Source of the DNA: Clostridium_AT stratigraminis
Lineage (GTDB): Bacteria; Bacillota; Clostridia; Clostridiales; Clostridiaceae
Length of the DNA: 64,000 bases
NCBI RefSeq assembly: GCF_045310675.1
Contig: NZ_JBJHZZ010000005.1
Span: forward strand, 1-64,000
Direction: 5' to 3'
The position numbers and the translations under genes are program-made. Shown piece by piece: positions 51,971 to 61,031 of the stretch (the stretch's first letter is position 1; each line of letters starts with the position of its first letter). Under the pieces are notes generated by a model. That model did not search any database. It saw only the letters and a list, made by a program, of their open reading frames with translations, and was not told where the DNA came from.

Positions 51971-52190
51971 ATCTAACTTCAAGTGTGGTAACATTCTTCT
52001 CAGTAATCTGAGCAGTTTGCCTGGTTATCAAATCTCCACCTGAAAATTGAAATATATTCTTTGAAATTATAACATCCATAGCAGCAGATATCTCTTCTTC
52101 TGTAACATTATCTCTTACACCAGGAAGAGAAATACTTGCTTTTGAGCCTGAGCTATTTAAAAATGTCATAACTAAAGTTTTTTCAGCCAT
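51969..52190 (-). CDS. DUF2922 family protein
   Basis: A 73-residue protein starting MAEKTLVMTFLNSSGSKASI, with VTEEEISAAMDVIISKNIF in the middle and ending TTLEVR, as usual for DUF2922. Function unknown. It is the partner of the DUF1659 gene 46 bases upstream, a common Firmicutes pairing. ATG at 52190 follows AAAGGAGAAAAATGAT. Confidence 0.85.
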   Translation of the reverse strand: MAEKTLVMTFLNSSGSKASISLPGVRDNVTEEEISAAMDVIISKNIFQFSGGDLITRQTAQITEKNVTTLEVR

Positions 52191-52236
52191 ATCATTTTTC
52201 TCCTTTCAATTAATTTAAGTTAATTAGTTTATGGAA

Positions 52237-52461
52237 CTAGCCATTAATAAGAAAGCAATCATTACTTCTTAAAATGTCATTTAACTCATATTCCATAAGA
52301 CCTGCAAGAGCAGCTGCAGTGTCATAAACATTTTGATCAGTTGCAGTTACCTTTACATTAGAGAATTTCTTAGTTTTGATTATGTCTTTTCCTGTTGAAT
52401 CTATGCCGTTCTTATATCTTATAGTAACGGCTGATTGTGCTAATGTGTTTTGAAGAGCCAT
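52237..52461 (-). CDS. DUF1659 family protein
   Basis: A 74-residue protein with the DUF1659 plan: MALQNTLAQSAVTIRYKNG, KKFSNVKVTATDQNVYDTA and a C-terminal LRSNDCFLING. The function is unknown; small size and pairing with DUF2922 are conserved in Firmicutes. ATG at 52461 follows GGAGGTGAAGC. Confidence 0.85.
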   Translation of the reverse strand: MALQNTLAQSAVTIRYKNGIDSTGKDIIKTKKFSNVKVTATDQNVYDTAAALAGLMEYELNDILRSNDCFLING

Positions 52462-52675
52462 AAAGCTTCACCTCCTTCTCCTCTTTTCTCTTGACAGACA
52501 TAAATATGCACTACAAGGTTTTATTATCAAAATTAGTAATAAAAAAATTACATGAACTGACGTAATCATCAGCTCATGTAACATATTTTATATATTCTAG
52601 TTATTTATCTTAGTTAGTATATATTTTACGACTATATTTTTCTTCAATGCATTCTATTTATTCGTTTTTAATGTG

Positions 52676-53623
52676 CTAAAATGCGCTAAAGGCTCCAAAT
52701 AATATGCCAGTAACTGGGAAGATAATCCAGCATATATACCAAAGGTTAAACACAAGACCTGCCACCAAAAATGCACAGGTAGCTAGTGGCCATACAAGTG
52801 CAGCTACAGCGCCGATAACCTTATTTTCCTGTTTACGAATAGGGCTAAATTCGTCTTTTTTTAAAAGCTTTTTATAGGCATCGGATAGACTTCCAACTCT
52901 AATGAAGATAAATACAGCAGCTGCTATCATTATTAAAAGCAGGCTTGCACCATAAGTTGTGGCATAACTGCCAAACAGGGAAGCAATAATTACAACAACT
53001 GGTGATAGGATGCAGAGGCAAACACCTGCAATTATTCCAATAGTTTTTTTGGGTGAAATTACAGAATACTCGTTAGCTAAAATAGATTTTGTAGTTAAGT
53101 CAATTCCAAACTGTCCTTCATCTAAATACTTAAATTTTTCTAATTTAGTTCCGGAATAAATAAACATGCCTACTGCTGGAACGATAAATAGAAATAGTAA
53201 AATTACAGAAGGAGTATTTTGGACCTCATTTGGGAGAGCTTGAAATATTAGCTTGTTTTCAACTAATTGTGATAAGAATACTAGAAGTGACACTCCAACC
53301 AATATTAATGACACTCCTATGCCAATTAGGTTTGAAGTTTTTTGCTTTAAAAATATAAACTCACGGGCTTCTTCTAGGCCAATGGTTGTAAGTGTCTCTT
53401 CCGCCTTAGTGATGTTTATTCCCATTTCATTTAATAATTCATCAATATTTCCAAACTCTGAAATAACAATTCCAATTGCCTCATTTTCTGTTTTTCCTTC
53501 ATCTTTTAATTCATAGTATTTTTCTTCCATATTATTCAAAAGCTCATTTTTTAAGCGCAGAATTTCTTCTGTTTTAGGTAATGCCTTAAACATGTTTTCC
53601 AAATAACCTTTAATGGTCTCCAT
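52676..53623 (-). CDS. Membrane protein with a PadR-associated N-terminal (HAAS/DUF1700-like) domain
   Basis: This 315-residue protein starts with a short helical cytoplasmic domain (about 1-85: LPKTEEILRLKNELLNNMEEKYYELKDEGK, then EAIGIVISEFGNIDELLNEMG). That pattern is the HAAS-type region found in proteins encoded next to PadR regulators. About six membrane segments follow. The gene overlaps the PadR gene by 14 bases and is probably regulated by it. ATG at 53623 is well spaced after AAAGGAGC; the TTG at 53632 is too close. The exact role is unknown. Confidence 0.78.
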   Translation of the reverse strand: METIKGYLENMFKALPKTEEILRLKNELLNNMEEKYYELKDEGKTENEAIGIVISEFGNIDELLNEMGINITKAEETLTTIGLEEAREFIFLKQKTSNLIGIGVSLILVGVSLLVFLSQLVENKLIFQALPNEVQNTPSVILLFLFIVPAVGMFIYSGTKLEKFKYLDEGQFGIDLTTKSILANEYSVISPKKTIGIIAGVCLCILSPVVVIIASLFGSYATTYGASLLLIMIAAAVFIFIRVGSLSDAYKKLLKKDEFSPIRKQENKVIGAVAALVWPLATCAFLVAGLVFNLWYICWIIFPVTGILFGAFSAF

Positions 53624-53954
53624 TGATATCAAGCTCCTTTATAAATTTATTTATAACATCTTTAGTTATTTTCCACTCTCCGCATTTTTCTTTATAGTAA
53701 TCTATGCCAGTTTGGGTAATTTTAAAGTAAGTTCGCCTTTTTCCGAAGGTTTCATCACTGTAGTAAGACTCAATGTATCCATTCTTCTCAAGACGATTAA
53801 AGGCTGAATAAAGTGTAGTCTCCTTCATAACATACTGTTCCTTTGTCATTGATCGTATATTTTTTGAAATCTCATAGCCGTAAGAATCACCCTCTAAGAG
53901 AAGGTATAATATAATTGTGTCATTGTATCCTCGTATTACATCACTACTAATCAA
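53610..53954 (-). CDS. PadR-family transcriptional regulator
   Basis: A 114-residue winged-helix regulator: TIILYLLLEGDSYGYEISKNI, KETTLYSAFNRLEKNGYIESYY and RRTYFKITQTGIDYYKEKC, the standard PadR N-terminal domain with a short C-terminal helix. The TTG at 53954 follows AAGGAG at good spacing; the GTG at 53963 overlaps that box. It heads an operon with a HAAS-type membrane protein. The repeated TACTACG sites directly upstream suggest autoregulation. Confidence 0.88.
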   Translation of the reverse strand: MISSDVIRGYNDTIILYLLLEGDSYGYEISKNIRSMTKEQYVMKETTLYSAFNRLEKNGYIESYYSDETFGKRRTYFKITQTGIDYYKEKCGEWKITKDVINKFIKELDINGDH

Positions 53955-53978
53955 TTCTGTCACTCCTTATTAAATGAC

Positions 53979-54040
53979 TACTACGTCTGTCATACTACAT
54001 CTGTCGTAGTAAAATAAGTATAACATAATTACTACGACAG
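53979..54040. promoter_or_regulatory. Probable PadR operator region
   Basis: TACTACGTCTGTC (53979-53991) and TACTACATCTGTC (53993-54005) are tandem copies. GTCGTAGTA (54003-54011) and TACTACGAC (54030-54038) form a 9-bp inverted repeat around an AT-rich spacer. The cluster lies in the 200-bp region between the PadR gene and the divergent SpoIID/CWB2 gene, so it could control both. Confidence 0.65.
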
Positions 54041-54154
54041 GTAAAGTACTTTTTGTAGATTTTTATGATTTTACTTTAAACCATTACCTACTATGGTATA
54101 ATAAATATTAATGGGTTTTCAGATAAAAACTCTACAATCTAAGGAGGATGATTA

Positions 54155-56377
54155 ATGTTTAGTAAAAGATTTAATAAGTTAATAGCACTTTCTACTATTG
54201 CAGCAGTATTAATTAGCAGTCCAATTATTGGACAAGCTGCATCAATTTCTGATACTTACATGAAGGGAATTTCTGTGGGTTTAACTTCTGTGGGTAGTAT
54301 TAAGACCTTGGATTTTACACTAACTGGTGATTACATAATTGATGGACAAGGTGTAATTATAAGTGGAAATAGTGGGAGTAATAGGTATAATATCTGTTTA
54401 TCAACAAATTCTACATTAAATTTATATAAAAATGGGGTTTTATTTTATTCAGCAAATAGTGATATAACAATAAAGCCATTAAATACAAATACCTTTATTC
54501 AATTTAAAAAGAAGACAGAAGATCTAAATCCTTTTCAATATGCGGGAAGTATGACTTTTAAAAATAATGGGACAAGCTTTTCTTTAATAAACAATTTAAA
54601 AATAGAAGACTATTTAAAAGGAGTAGTTCCTTATGAGGAACCAAATAGTTGGCCTGTAGAGTCACTTAAGGCCCAGTCAGTTGCTGCTAGAACCTATGCA
54701 ATTGGAAATGCAGGAAAGTACTCGAAAAGCGGATACGATTTAACTGATGATACAAATTGCCAAGTATATAATGGTTATTCTGATGGTTTTAAAAATTCCA
54801 ATACTGCAGTAGATGCCACTTCGGGTAAAGTATTAATCTATAATGGTCCAACTATCGGTTCTGCAATAAATGGATCGGCTATTGACGCACTTTTCTCAGC
54901 AAGTAATGGCGGCTATATGGAAAGATCAGAAAATGTTTGGACAGCAAGTCTACCATACTTTAAAGATATGTCAGATCGATTTGATACAAACAATCAATGG
55001 TCAGTAACATATACTAAAACAGATCTTGAAAGGCTATTAAAACAAAAATTAAATGGTGGTACATTTGATTCTATAGATATACCAAGCATTACCACCTTTA
55101 ATAGTGGCAGAATTAGTGGTATGAACATAAATTATATAGATAATACAACAAATCAAATATCTCCTACTCCATTAAAATTAGGAAAAGAGGCAGCTAGAAC
55201 ATTTTTTTCCTTAAACAGTGCCCTATATAAGGTAAAGCTTAATGCGGATGGAAGCTACACCTTTACTGGAAGTGGTAATGGGCATGGTGTGGGGCTTAGC
55301 CAGTGGGGATCCTACTATATGGCAAAGGCAGGACTACCATATAATGATTATAATTATATTTTAAATTATTATTATAATCAGAATAATAATGTTCAGTTAC
55401 AAAATGCATATTCTGGTGGTAAAATTATAAATACAACTAATAGAATAGGTGGACTAAATAGATATGAAACCTCAGTACAAATTGCTAATAATATGTATAG
55501 TAACAAAATAGACAATGTTGTATTAGCAACAGGTAGTACTTTTCCAGATGCATTATCAGGCTCAGTGCTTGCAAAAGCTGTATCAGCCCCAATCCTTTTA
55601 GTGGGGACAAAATCTACTTCAACAGAAAGTTTACAAGCTTTAAATTATATTAAAAGTCATTTAAATCCAGGAGGTAAGGTTTACTTATTAGGTGGAGAAG
55701 GAGTTATAAGCAAAGAGTTTTATGATACGTTGACTAAAATGGGCTATAATTCTATAAGATTAGGTGGTTCAACTAGATTTGATACTAACAATCAGATAGT
55801 AAATCAATTAAAAGCATTAAATGCAGTAAATTCAACAGGACTTGTTATAGCAACTGCCAATAACTTCCCTGATGCTTTAAGTATATCTCCTGTAGCAGCA
55901 TTAAACGGATGGCCTGTACTTTTATCTAATAAGGATAGTTTAACTGCCGATGAGGAAAGTTATATTAAATCAATGAAGCCTGATAAGGTTTATATTGCTG
56001 GTGGTAATGGTGTAGTTACGGACGCTGTTTTAAACAGAATAAAAACTCTTTTAGGCTATGGTGATGACAAAGTTATAAGACTTTGGGGAAGTGACAGGTA
56101 TGCAACAAGCAGAGTTATTAACAGTACCTTATTTGATACTCCAAATAAGATAGGTATTGCTACAGGTCTACAATTTGCTGATGCACTTTCTGGTAGTGTA
56201 TATGCTGCTCTTAATGGGGCGCCAATAGTTTTGGTAGACCCAAGTAAGGTAACAGAAGCTCAAAATTATATAAAATATGCTGGCAGCAATGCAAACAGTA
56301 TAAACGCAACAATATTTGGACAAACTGGTGCCGTGAATGTTAACGTACTTAGTTCTTTAACTAGCGTAACTAATTAA
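54155..56377 (+). CDS. Secreted SpoIID-domain protein with three CWB2 cell-wall-binding repeats
   Basis: This 740-residue exported protein has a signal peptide (about 1-29, ending GQAAS). A SpoIID/LytB domain (about 140-410) carries KGVVPYEEPNSWPVESLKAQ, VAARTYAI and GHGVGLSQWGSYYMA. Three CWB2 repeats (about 430-735) each begin like TNRIGGLNRYETSVQIAN, with ATGSTFPDALSGS-type motifs. SpoIID-type enzymes cleave peptidoglycan glycan strands lacking stem peptides, and CWB2 modules bind wall polymers in Clostridium. It should be a wall-anchored peptidoglycan lytic enzyme. ATG at 54155 follows AAGGAGG. Monocistronic. Confidence 0.92.
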   Translation: MFSKRFNKLIALSTIAAVLISSPIIGQAASISDTYMKGISVGLTSVGSIKTLDFTLTGDYIIDGQGVIISGNSGSNRYNICLSTNSTLNLYKNGVLFYSANSDITIKPLNTNTFIQFKKKTEDLNPFQYAGSMTFKNNGTSFSLINNLKIEDYLKGVVPYEEPNSWPVESLKAQSVAARTYAIGNAGKYSKSGYDLTDDTNCQVYNGYSDGFKNSNTAVDATSGKVLIYNGPTIGSAINGSAIDALFSASNGGYMERSENVWTASLPYFKDMSDRFDTNNQWSVTYTKTDLERLLKQKLNGGTFDSIDIPSITTFNSGRISGMNINYIDNTTNQISPTPLKLGKEAARTFFSLNSALYKVKLNADGSYTFTGSGNGHGVGLSQWGSYYMAKAGLPYNDYNYILNYYYNQNNNVQLQNAYSGGKIINTTNRIGGLNRYETSVQIANNMYSNKIDNVVLATGSTFPDALSGSVLAKAVSAPILLVGTKSTSTESLQALNYIKSHLNPGGKVYLLGGEGVISKEFYDTLTKMGYNSIRLGGSTRFDTNNQIVNQLKALNAVNSTGLVIATANNFPDALSISPVAALNGWPVLLSNKDSLTADEESYIKSMKPDKVYIAGGNGVVTDAVLNRIKTLLGYGDDKVIRLWGSDRYATSRVINSTLFDTPNKIGIATGLQFADALSGSVYAALNGAPIVLVDPSKVTEAQNYIKYAGSNANSINATIFGQTGAVNVNVLSSLTSVTN

Positions 56378-56382
56378 GATAG

Positions 56383-56424
56383 ATGTGGCAGGGGGATATT
56401 TTATTTCTTCTGCCACATTTTCTG
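56383..56424 (+). terminator. Terminator of the SpoIID/CWB2 gene
   Basis: ATGTGGCAG (56383-56391) pairs with CTGCCACAT (56410-56418), followed by TTTTC. Confidence 0.8.
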
Positions 56425-56468
56425 ATTTAAATACAAGATAGATATACCTAAATATTAAATTTATTTGT

Positions 56469-56505
56469 AAATTACTACTGGGTTGTTCCGGTAGTAATTT
56501 TTTTA
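56469..56505 (+). terminator. Second hairpin with a T run
   Basis: AAATTACTAC (56469-56478) pairs with GTAGTAATTT (56491-56500), and the T run continues. It is a back-up terminator or an orphan signal before the DUF4282 gene. Confidence 0.65.
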
Positions 56506-56650
56506 GGTTGTATTAGAGAAATGAATTCATGCCAAATTAGGTAATGATGTTAAATATTTGAAATATATTTCAAACTCTTGTATAATTAAGTAAATATTGC
56601 TTAAGAGAATAGACTTCATTTCCATAATTTAATTAAAGGGGATGTATGGG

Positions 56651-56992
56651 ATGGGATTTCTTAAATCAAAAGAATTTTTTAGACTTGGGGAGAATGATGT
56701 ATTTAGTATAGTACACTTTTTGTATTATATGGGTTTTCCTATTATATTATTTAAAGCTTTTCAATTTGGAAAGGCAATTAAGTTACAAAGTATTGTTAAT
56801 AAAGTTGGAATGGGAAATGTAAATATAGATCCAAGTAATTTTAATATGTATGGTATTACTTGGTTTGACTCTTTTAAGGGATTTATTGGAGGTATAATAT
56901 ATTTTGTAGTAATCATAATAATTTGGAAGCTTATTTGCGAATTGATTTTTGTGCTTTTTAAGTTTTTTGAAAGTAACACTAGAAAAGAATAG
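56651..56992 (+). CDS. DUF4282 small membrane protein
   Basis: A 113-residue protein with two membrane segments (about 20-38 and 82-105): MGFLKSKEFFRLGE at the start and GGIIYFVVIIIIWKLICELIFVLFKFFE near the end. This is the DUF4282 pattern with a longer middle loop. Function unknown. ATG at 56651 is preferred because AAAGGGG ends at 56641, directly at the earlier in-frame ATG (56642). Confidence 0.75.
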   Translation: MGFLKSKEFFRLGENDVFSIVHFLYYMGFPIILFKAFQFGKAIKLQSIVNKVGMGNVNIDPSNFNMYGITWFDSFKGFIGGIIYFVVIIIIWKLICELIFVLFKFFESNTRKE

Positions 56993-57017
56993 AATGATAA
57001 ATTCTATTCTTTTTTTA
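56985..57017 (+). terminator. Terminator of the DUF4282 gene
   Basis: AAGAATAGAAT (56985-56995) pairs perfectly with ATTCTATTCTT (57001-57011), followed by TTTTT. Confidence 0.88.
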
Positions 57018-57107
57018 GTATTTTACATTTCTATTGTTTTTTCCAATACAGCAAGCTTTTCTTATGACATATTGTCTTAGTTAATGCAGCAGTCCGTGCC
57101 GCATGCC

Positions 57108-59678
57108 TTAAATTTCTGCCTTTAAAACCTCACTCATGCTCTTTCTAGCCTGAATAGCCTTCATAAGTCTCACGGACTTGCTTGTATCATTCATTAAAAT
57201 TCCACCAACTATAACACCATGTTTGAAGAATAGCTTTTTGTAAATTCTCTTTTCAGCATCTTCGTGTTCTATGACCTCGGTGCTTTCTCCATTAGGTTTA
57301 ACTTCACCTACAGAAAATATTTGAGTATTCATGGCATTGAAAATTACAGAATTTGCAAAGGATTTAAGAAGGGTTTCCTCTCCAACAGCATTCGCACCAG
57401 CTGTTTTACCCATTTCTGAAGCAGAAGGCCAAGTGCCGTATACTTTGCCATTTAGCTCTGCACAGTCACCGCAGGCATAAATATCTTTAACATTTGTTTC
57501 CATTTTTTCATTAACTATTATCCCTCTATTAACTGCAATACCAGCATCTTGAGCTAAACCTATATTAGATCTTATACCTACAGAAAAGATAATTAAGTCG
57601 GCTGGAAGTACCTTTTCGCTTTTTAATTTTAAGCCGGATACTCTAGAATCACCTAGAATCTCCTCTGCAGCTTCGTTAGTCAAGACATGGACACCAGCAT
57701 CCTTAACTGATTTCTCAAGTAGCTTTGAGGCTTTTTCATCTAATTGAATATTTAAAAGCCTTGGTGCTAATTCTACCACTGTTACATTTAATCCTGCTTC
57801 TTTCATTTCTGAGGCTGCTTCAAGTCCGAGTAAGCCGCCTCCCACAACTATGGCATTTTTCCTTGCTTTAATTTCTTCCTTAACCTTCTTAGCATCTTGC
57901 AAATCTCTTATCGAATAAATACCTTGCTTATCATAACCCTTAATAGGTGGGATAAAATTTCTAGCACCAGTAGCTAAAATCAACTTATCATAAGATATGT
58001 TTTCTTTATTATCTAGTATTAGGACTTTGTTTTCTTTATCAATAGTTTCTACTTTATTATCAAGCAGAACCTCTATATTATTTTTTTCGTACCATTCCTT
58101 AGGAGATACGAAGAAGCGCTTATCTGAAATATCTGTAGTCAAATAATCAGAAAGCTGAGGTCTATAATAGGTCAGTACCTTTTCGCTGCTTATTAATTGA
58201 ATTACAGCCTCACTATTTCTCTTTCTAATTGAGTCAGCTGCATAATAACCAGCAATACCGTTGCCGATTATTACATATTTTTCTTTTTTGCCTTGCTTAA
58301 ATTCCACTTCTTCTCTTTTTACTTCTACAAATTGGTCAGCTGTTGCACCGCAAGCAGGGCATACCTCAGGGGCCTTTTCACTTTCGTATTCTTCTCCACA
58401 AACGATACATTTCCAGAGCTTTAAATTTGATTTACTCATCTTCTTAACTCCTTTACTTGAATTTTCCTTTATTTTTTCAGCTATAGTTTCGCCAAATATA
58501 TAGGCTTTATTCAATTTTTCTTCATCCGGTTTAAAATTAATCCTTAGTCCAGGGGTTACTAGTTTCATTCTAAGGGCCTTTAGCCTAGTCTCAATGTTGG
58601 GAACAGCCTCTCCGCTCCAACCGAAGGATCCAAAGGCAGCTGCAACCTTGCCACCGTGTACTAAGGGGTTCATTTTTATTAAAAGCTCCATTATTGGCTC
58701 AAGGGCATCACCGTTAATAGTAGGAGAACCAAAAAGTACAGCATCTGCTTCATAAATTTTATCTAAAATTTCCTCTTGCTTATTATAAATTACATTGTAA
58801 AGGTCTATAATTGCATCCTTAATCTGTGACTTAATGCCATCAGCTATTTTTTTAGCTATCTCTTCAGTAAAACCGTAAGCTGAAACATATGGGATAACTA
58901 CTCTTGTCTTTCCATCTTTAGGGGCTATTTCAGTGCTCCATTTTCTGTAGCTTTCCAAATAATATTTAATATTATTTCTTAATATAGGGCCGTGTCCTGT
59001 GCAAATTGTATCAATGTCTAAAGCTTGTATTTTATCTAGAGCCTTTAACACATGAGCTTTAAAAGGTCCCATAATACAGTCATAATAATATTTAAAGGAC
59101 TCTAGATATTCCGCTTCCTTATCCTTTGGAATTAAATCATTAAACATTCCATCAAAGCAGTAATGGCTTCCGAAGGAATCACAGGTTAAAAGCAGTTTAT
59201 CCTCTTCTACATAAGTATAAATGGTATCCGGCCAATGTAAAAAAGGCGCCTCAATAAATTTCAAGGTTTTATTACCAAGATTTAAGGTGTCATTTTCTCT
59301 AACTATTATGGACTCAAATGCTCTATTAGCAATTTGCTTTAAAAATCTAATTGCAGGTGCTGAACCAACTACCTTTGCATTTTTAGCATAGTCTAAAAGC
59401 TTTGCAACAGAGCCCGCATGATCTGGCTCTGTATGCTGAACTATAATATAAGCTACCTCATCAAAATTTACATTAAGTGACTTTAATCTTTCTAAATATT
59501 GAGGAAAGGTATGCTCTTTAACAGTTTCGAATATCGCAGTTTTTTCACTGCCTTTAATTACATAGGAATTATAAGTTGAACCATATGGAGTATACATAAC
59601 AATATCAAAAATTCTAAGCTCAGGATCTAATGAACCTACCCAATATATATCCTTTTTAACCTCTAAGGCCTTCATCAT
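57108..59678 (-). CDS. Flavodiiron protein fused to rubredoxin and NADH:rubredoxin oxidoreductase
   Basis: The 856-residue fusion holds a whole O2/NO reduction chain. Residues 1-250 form the MBL-type diiron domain, with VQHTEPDHAG, APFLHWPDT, LLTCDSFGSH and ICTGHGP. About 255-400 is a flavodoxin domain (VVIPYVSAYGFTEEIAKKI). About 415-460 is a rubredoxin domain with two CxxC pairs (CIVCGEE, CPACGAT). About 465-856 is an FAD/NADH oxidoreductase (YVIIGNGIAGYYAA, then AIVVGGGLLGLEAA). Electrons from NADH can pass to the diiron site within one chain. Such enzymes protect anaerobes from oxygen or nitric oxide. ATG at 59678 follows GAGGTG. Monocistronic. Confidence 0.95.
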   Translation of the reverse strand: MMKALEVKKDIYWVGSLDPELRIFDIVMYTPYGSTYNSYVIKGSEKTAIFETVKEHTFPQYLERLKSLNVNFDEVAYIIVQHTEPDHAGSVAKLLDYAKNAKVVGSAPAIRFLKQIANRAFESIIVRENDTLNLGNKTLKFIEAPFLHWPDTIYTYVEEDKLLLTCDSFGSHYCFDGMFNDLIPKDKEAEYLESFKYYYDCIMGPFKAHVLKALDKIQALDIDTICTGHGPILRNNIKYYLESYRKWSTEIAPKDGKTRVVIPYVSAYGFTEEIAKKIADGIKSQIKDAIIDLYNVIYNKQEEILDKIYEADAVLFGSPTINGDALEPIMELLIKMNPLVHGGKVAAAFGSFGWSGEAVPNIETRLKALRMKLVTPGLRINFKPDEEKLNKAYIFGETIAEKIKENSSKGVKKMSKSNLKLWKCIVCGEEYESEKAPEVCPACGATADQFVEVKREEVEFKQGKKEKYVIIGNGIAGYYAADSIRKRNSEAVIQLISSEKVLTYYRPQLSDYLTTDISDKRFFVSPKEWYEKNNIEVLLDNKVETIDKENKVLILDNKENISYDKLILATGARNFIPPIKGYDKQGIYSIRDLQDAKKVKEEIKARKNAIVVGGGLLGLEAASEMKEAGLNVTVVELAPRLLNIQLDEKASKLLEKSVKDAGVHVLTNEAAEEILGDSRVSGLKLKSEKVLPADLIIFSVGIRSNIGLAQDAGIAVNRGIIVNEKMETNVKDIYACGDCAELNGKVYGTWPSASEMGKTAGANAVGEETLLKSFANSVIFNAMNTQIFSVGEVKPNGESTEVIEHEDAEKRIYKKLFFKHGVIVGGILMNDTSKSVRLMKAIQARKSMSEVLKAEI

Positions 59679-60012
59679 TTTAAAACACCTCTCATAAACA
59701 AATCATAATTTTATTATTAAGTAATAGTAATTATTAATTAATTTTATTATAATATATTGTTAAATAAAAATCAACTAGGTTAAAAGGGTTATTTATGCAT
59801 ACGGCAGAAGAAACCTCCCTTTGCCACACTTTTGTATAAAATTAGTGTATTATTTTTAGTAGAGCATGATACACTATTATTGAACATAGATATATCAGCA
59901 TTTAGGAAGGTTGGCACGAAAGTTGCTCTATAAAATTATGTAAAAACTCTTAACAAAGGAGGAAACTTAAATTAAGTTATAGAAATATTAATTTATAAGG
60001 AAGGTGATAATA
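59679..60012. other. Divergent intergenic region with one repeat copy
   Basis: There is no ORF. It holds one copy of the GAAACCTCCCT repeat: GGCA (59803-59806) and TGCC (59822-59825) around AGAAACCTCCCT. The sequence TTATAATATATTGTTAA near 59747-59763 is only loosely like a PerR box. The promoters of the flavodiiron and kinase genes must lie here. Confidence 0.45.
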
Positions 60013-60924
60013 ATGAGATATATTATAGGTGTTGATGGAGGTGGAACCAAAACTGAATCCATTGCTTACAACCTAGAAGGTGAAGAAGTTGGAAGGGGTT
60101 ACGGCGGTTTTGGAAATGCCTTACTTGGCTTTGATAAGGCCATAGAAAACATAGAGCTTTCAATGAAAAACTGCATTAAAGGTGTTGAAGAAGGTCATTA
60201 TGATGCTAGTTGTGTATTTATCTACCTTGGACTTGCAGGTATAGAAGCTGAAAGTGTAAGATCAAAACTTGAAAAAACACTAAATGGTGATTTTAATCTA
60301 CCAGTTAAAGCTGTTAATGATGCAGAAATAGCTCTTGCATCACTGTTAAAGGGCGAAGATGGGATTCTCACTATTTCTGGTACAGGCTCCATAAGCTATG
60401 GGCTGTATAATGGAAGGACAGAAAGGTCTGGGGGATGGGGACACCTTCTTGGTGACGAGGGCAGTGGCTATCACATAGCTATTAATGCCTTTAAAAATAT
60501 GATTTTCGAGAAAGAACATAATTTACCGGCTAGTCCACTTTCAAAAGCCATTATGGAAAAGCTTTCTATAGAAAAGCCAGAGAATATTATAGACTTTATT
60601 TATTCTTCTGGTAAAGGAGATATTGCAAGCTTTGTACCTATCGTTGTAAAACAGGCGGAAGAGGGAGATGAAATTGCCGAGGAAATTTTAATAAAGGCTG
60701 GAAAAGACCTAGCGGAAATGACTTATAACTTATATAAGAAATTAAGCTTTAAAAATGAAGTTGCAATTGGAATAAAAGGCAGTATTTTAACAAAAGTAAA
60801 GCTTGTAAGAAATTCCTTTGAAGAGGCCTTAAGGGAACGTATAGGAAGCTTCTCTATTGTAGATGAAGAAGTTTCTCCTGCCAAAGGTGCATTCTATTTG
60901 GCTAAAAAGCTATTAGAAAATTAG
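60013..60924 (+). CDS. murK: BadF/BcrA-type sugar kinase, probable MurNAc/GlcNAc kinase
   Basis: A 303-residue ASKHA-fold kinase: MRYIIGVDGGGTKTES (phosphate 1), VNDAEIALASLL and LTISGTGSISYG with GGWGHLLGDEGSGYHI, typical of the BadF/BadG/BcrA/BcrD group that includes N-acetylglucosamine kinases and clostridial MurK. The next gene encodes a MupG-type 6-phospho-N-acetylmuramidase, so phosphorylation of MurNAc or GlcNAc in cell-wall recycling is the best reading. ATG at 60013 follows AAGGTG; the GTG at 60004 lies inside that box. The exact sugar is inferred from context. Confidence 0.82.
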   Translation: MRYIIGVDGGGTKTESIAYNLEGEEVGRGYGGFGNALLGFDKAIENIELSMKNCIKGVEEGHYDASCVFIYLGLAGIEAESVRSKLEKTLNGDFNLPVKAVNDAEIALASLLKGEDGILTISGTGSISYGLYNGRTERSGGWGHLLGDEGSGYHIAINAFKNMIFEKEHNLPASPLSKAIMEKLSIEKPENIIDFIYSSGKGDIASFVPIVVKQAEEGDEIAEEILIKAGKDLAEMTYNLYKKLSFKNEVAIGIKGSILTKVKLVRNSFEEALRERIGSFSIVDEEVSPAKGAFYLAKKLLEN

Positions 60925-61031
60925 ATTGATAGAAAACCAATGAAATATCAAGAAGTAATAAGTATTCTAGTGGATGCAATGGTTATGTTAAGATGCATCC
61001 TGTAGAAAGAGAAATAAAAGGGGGGTTATAA

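Noticed and set aside
59741..59765. PerR box upstream of the flavodiiron fusion
   Set aside because: The match to TTATAATNATTATAA needs an insertion and mismatches in a region that is nearly all A and T.
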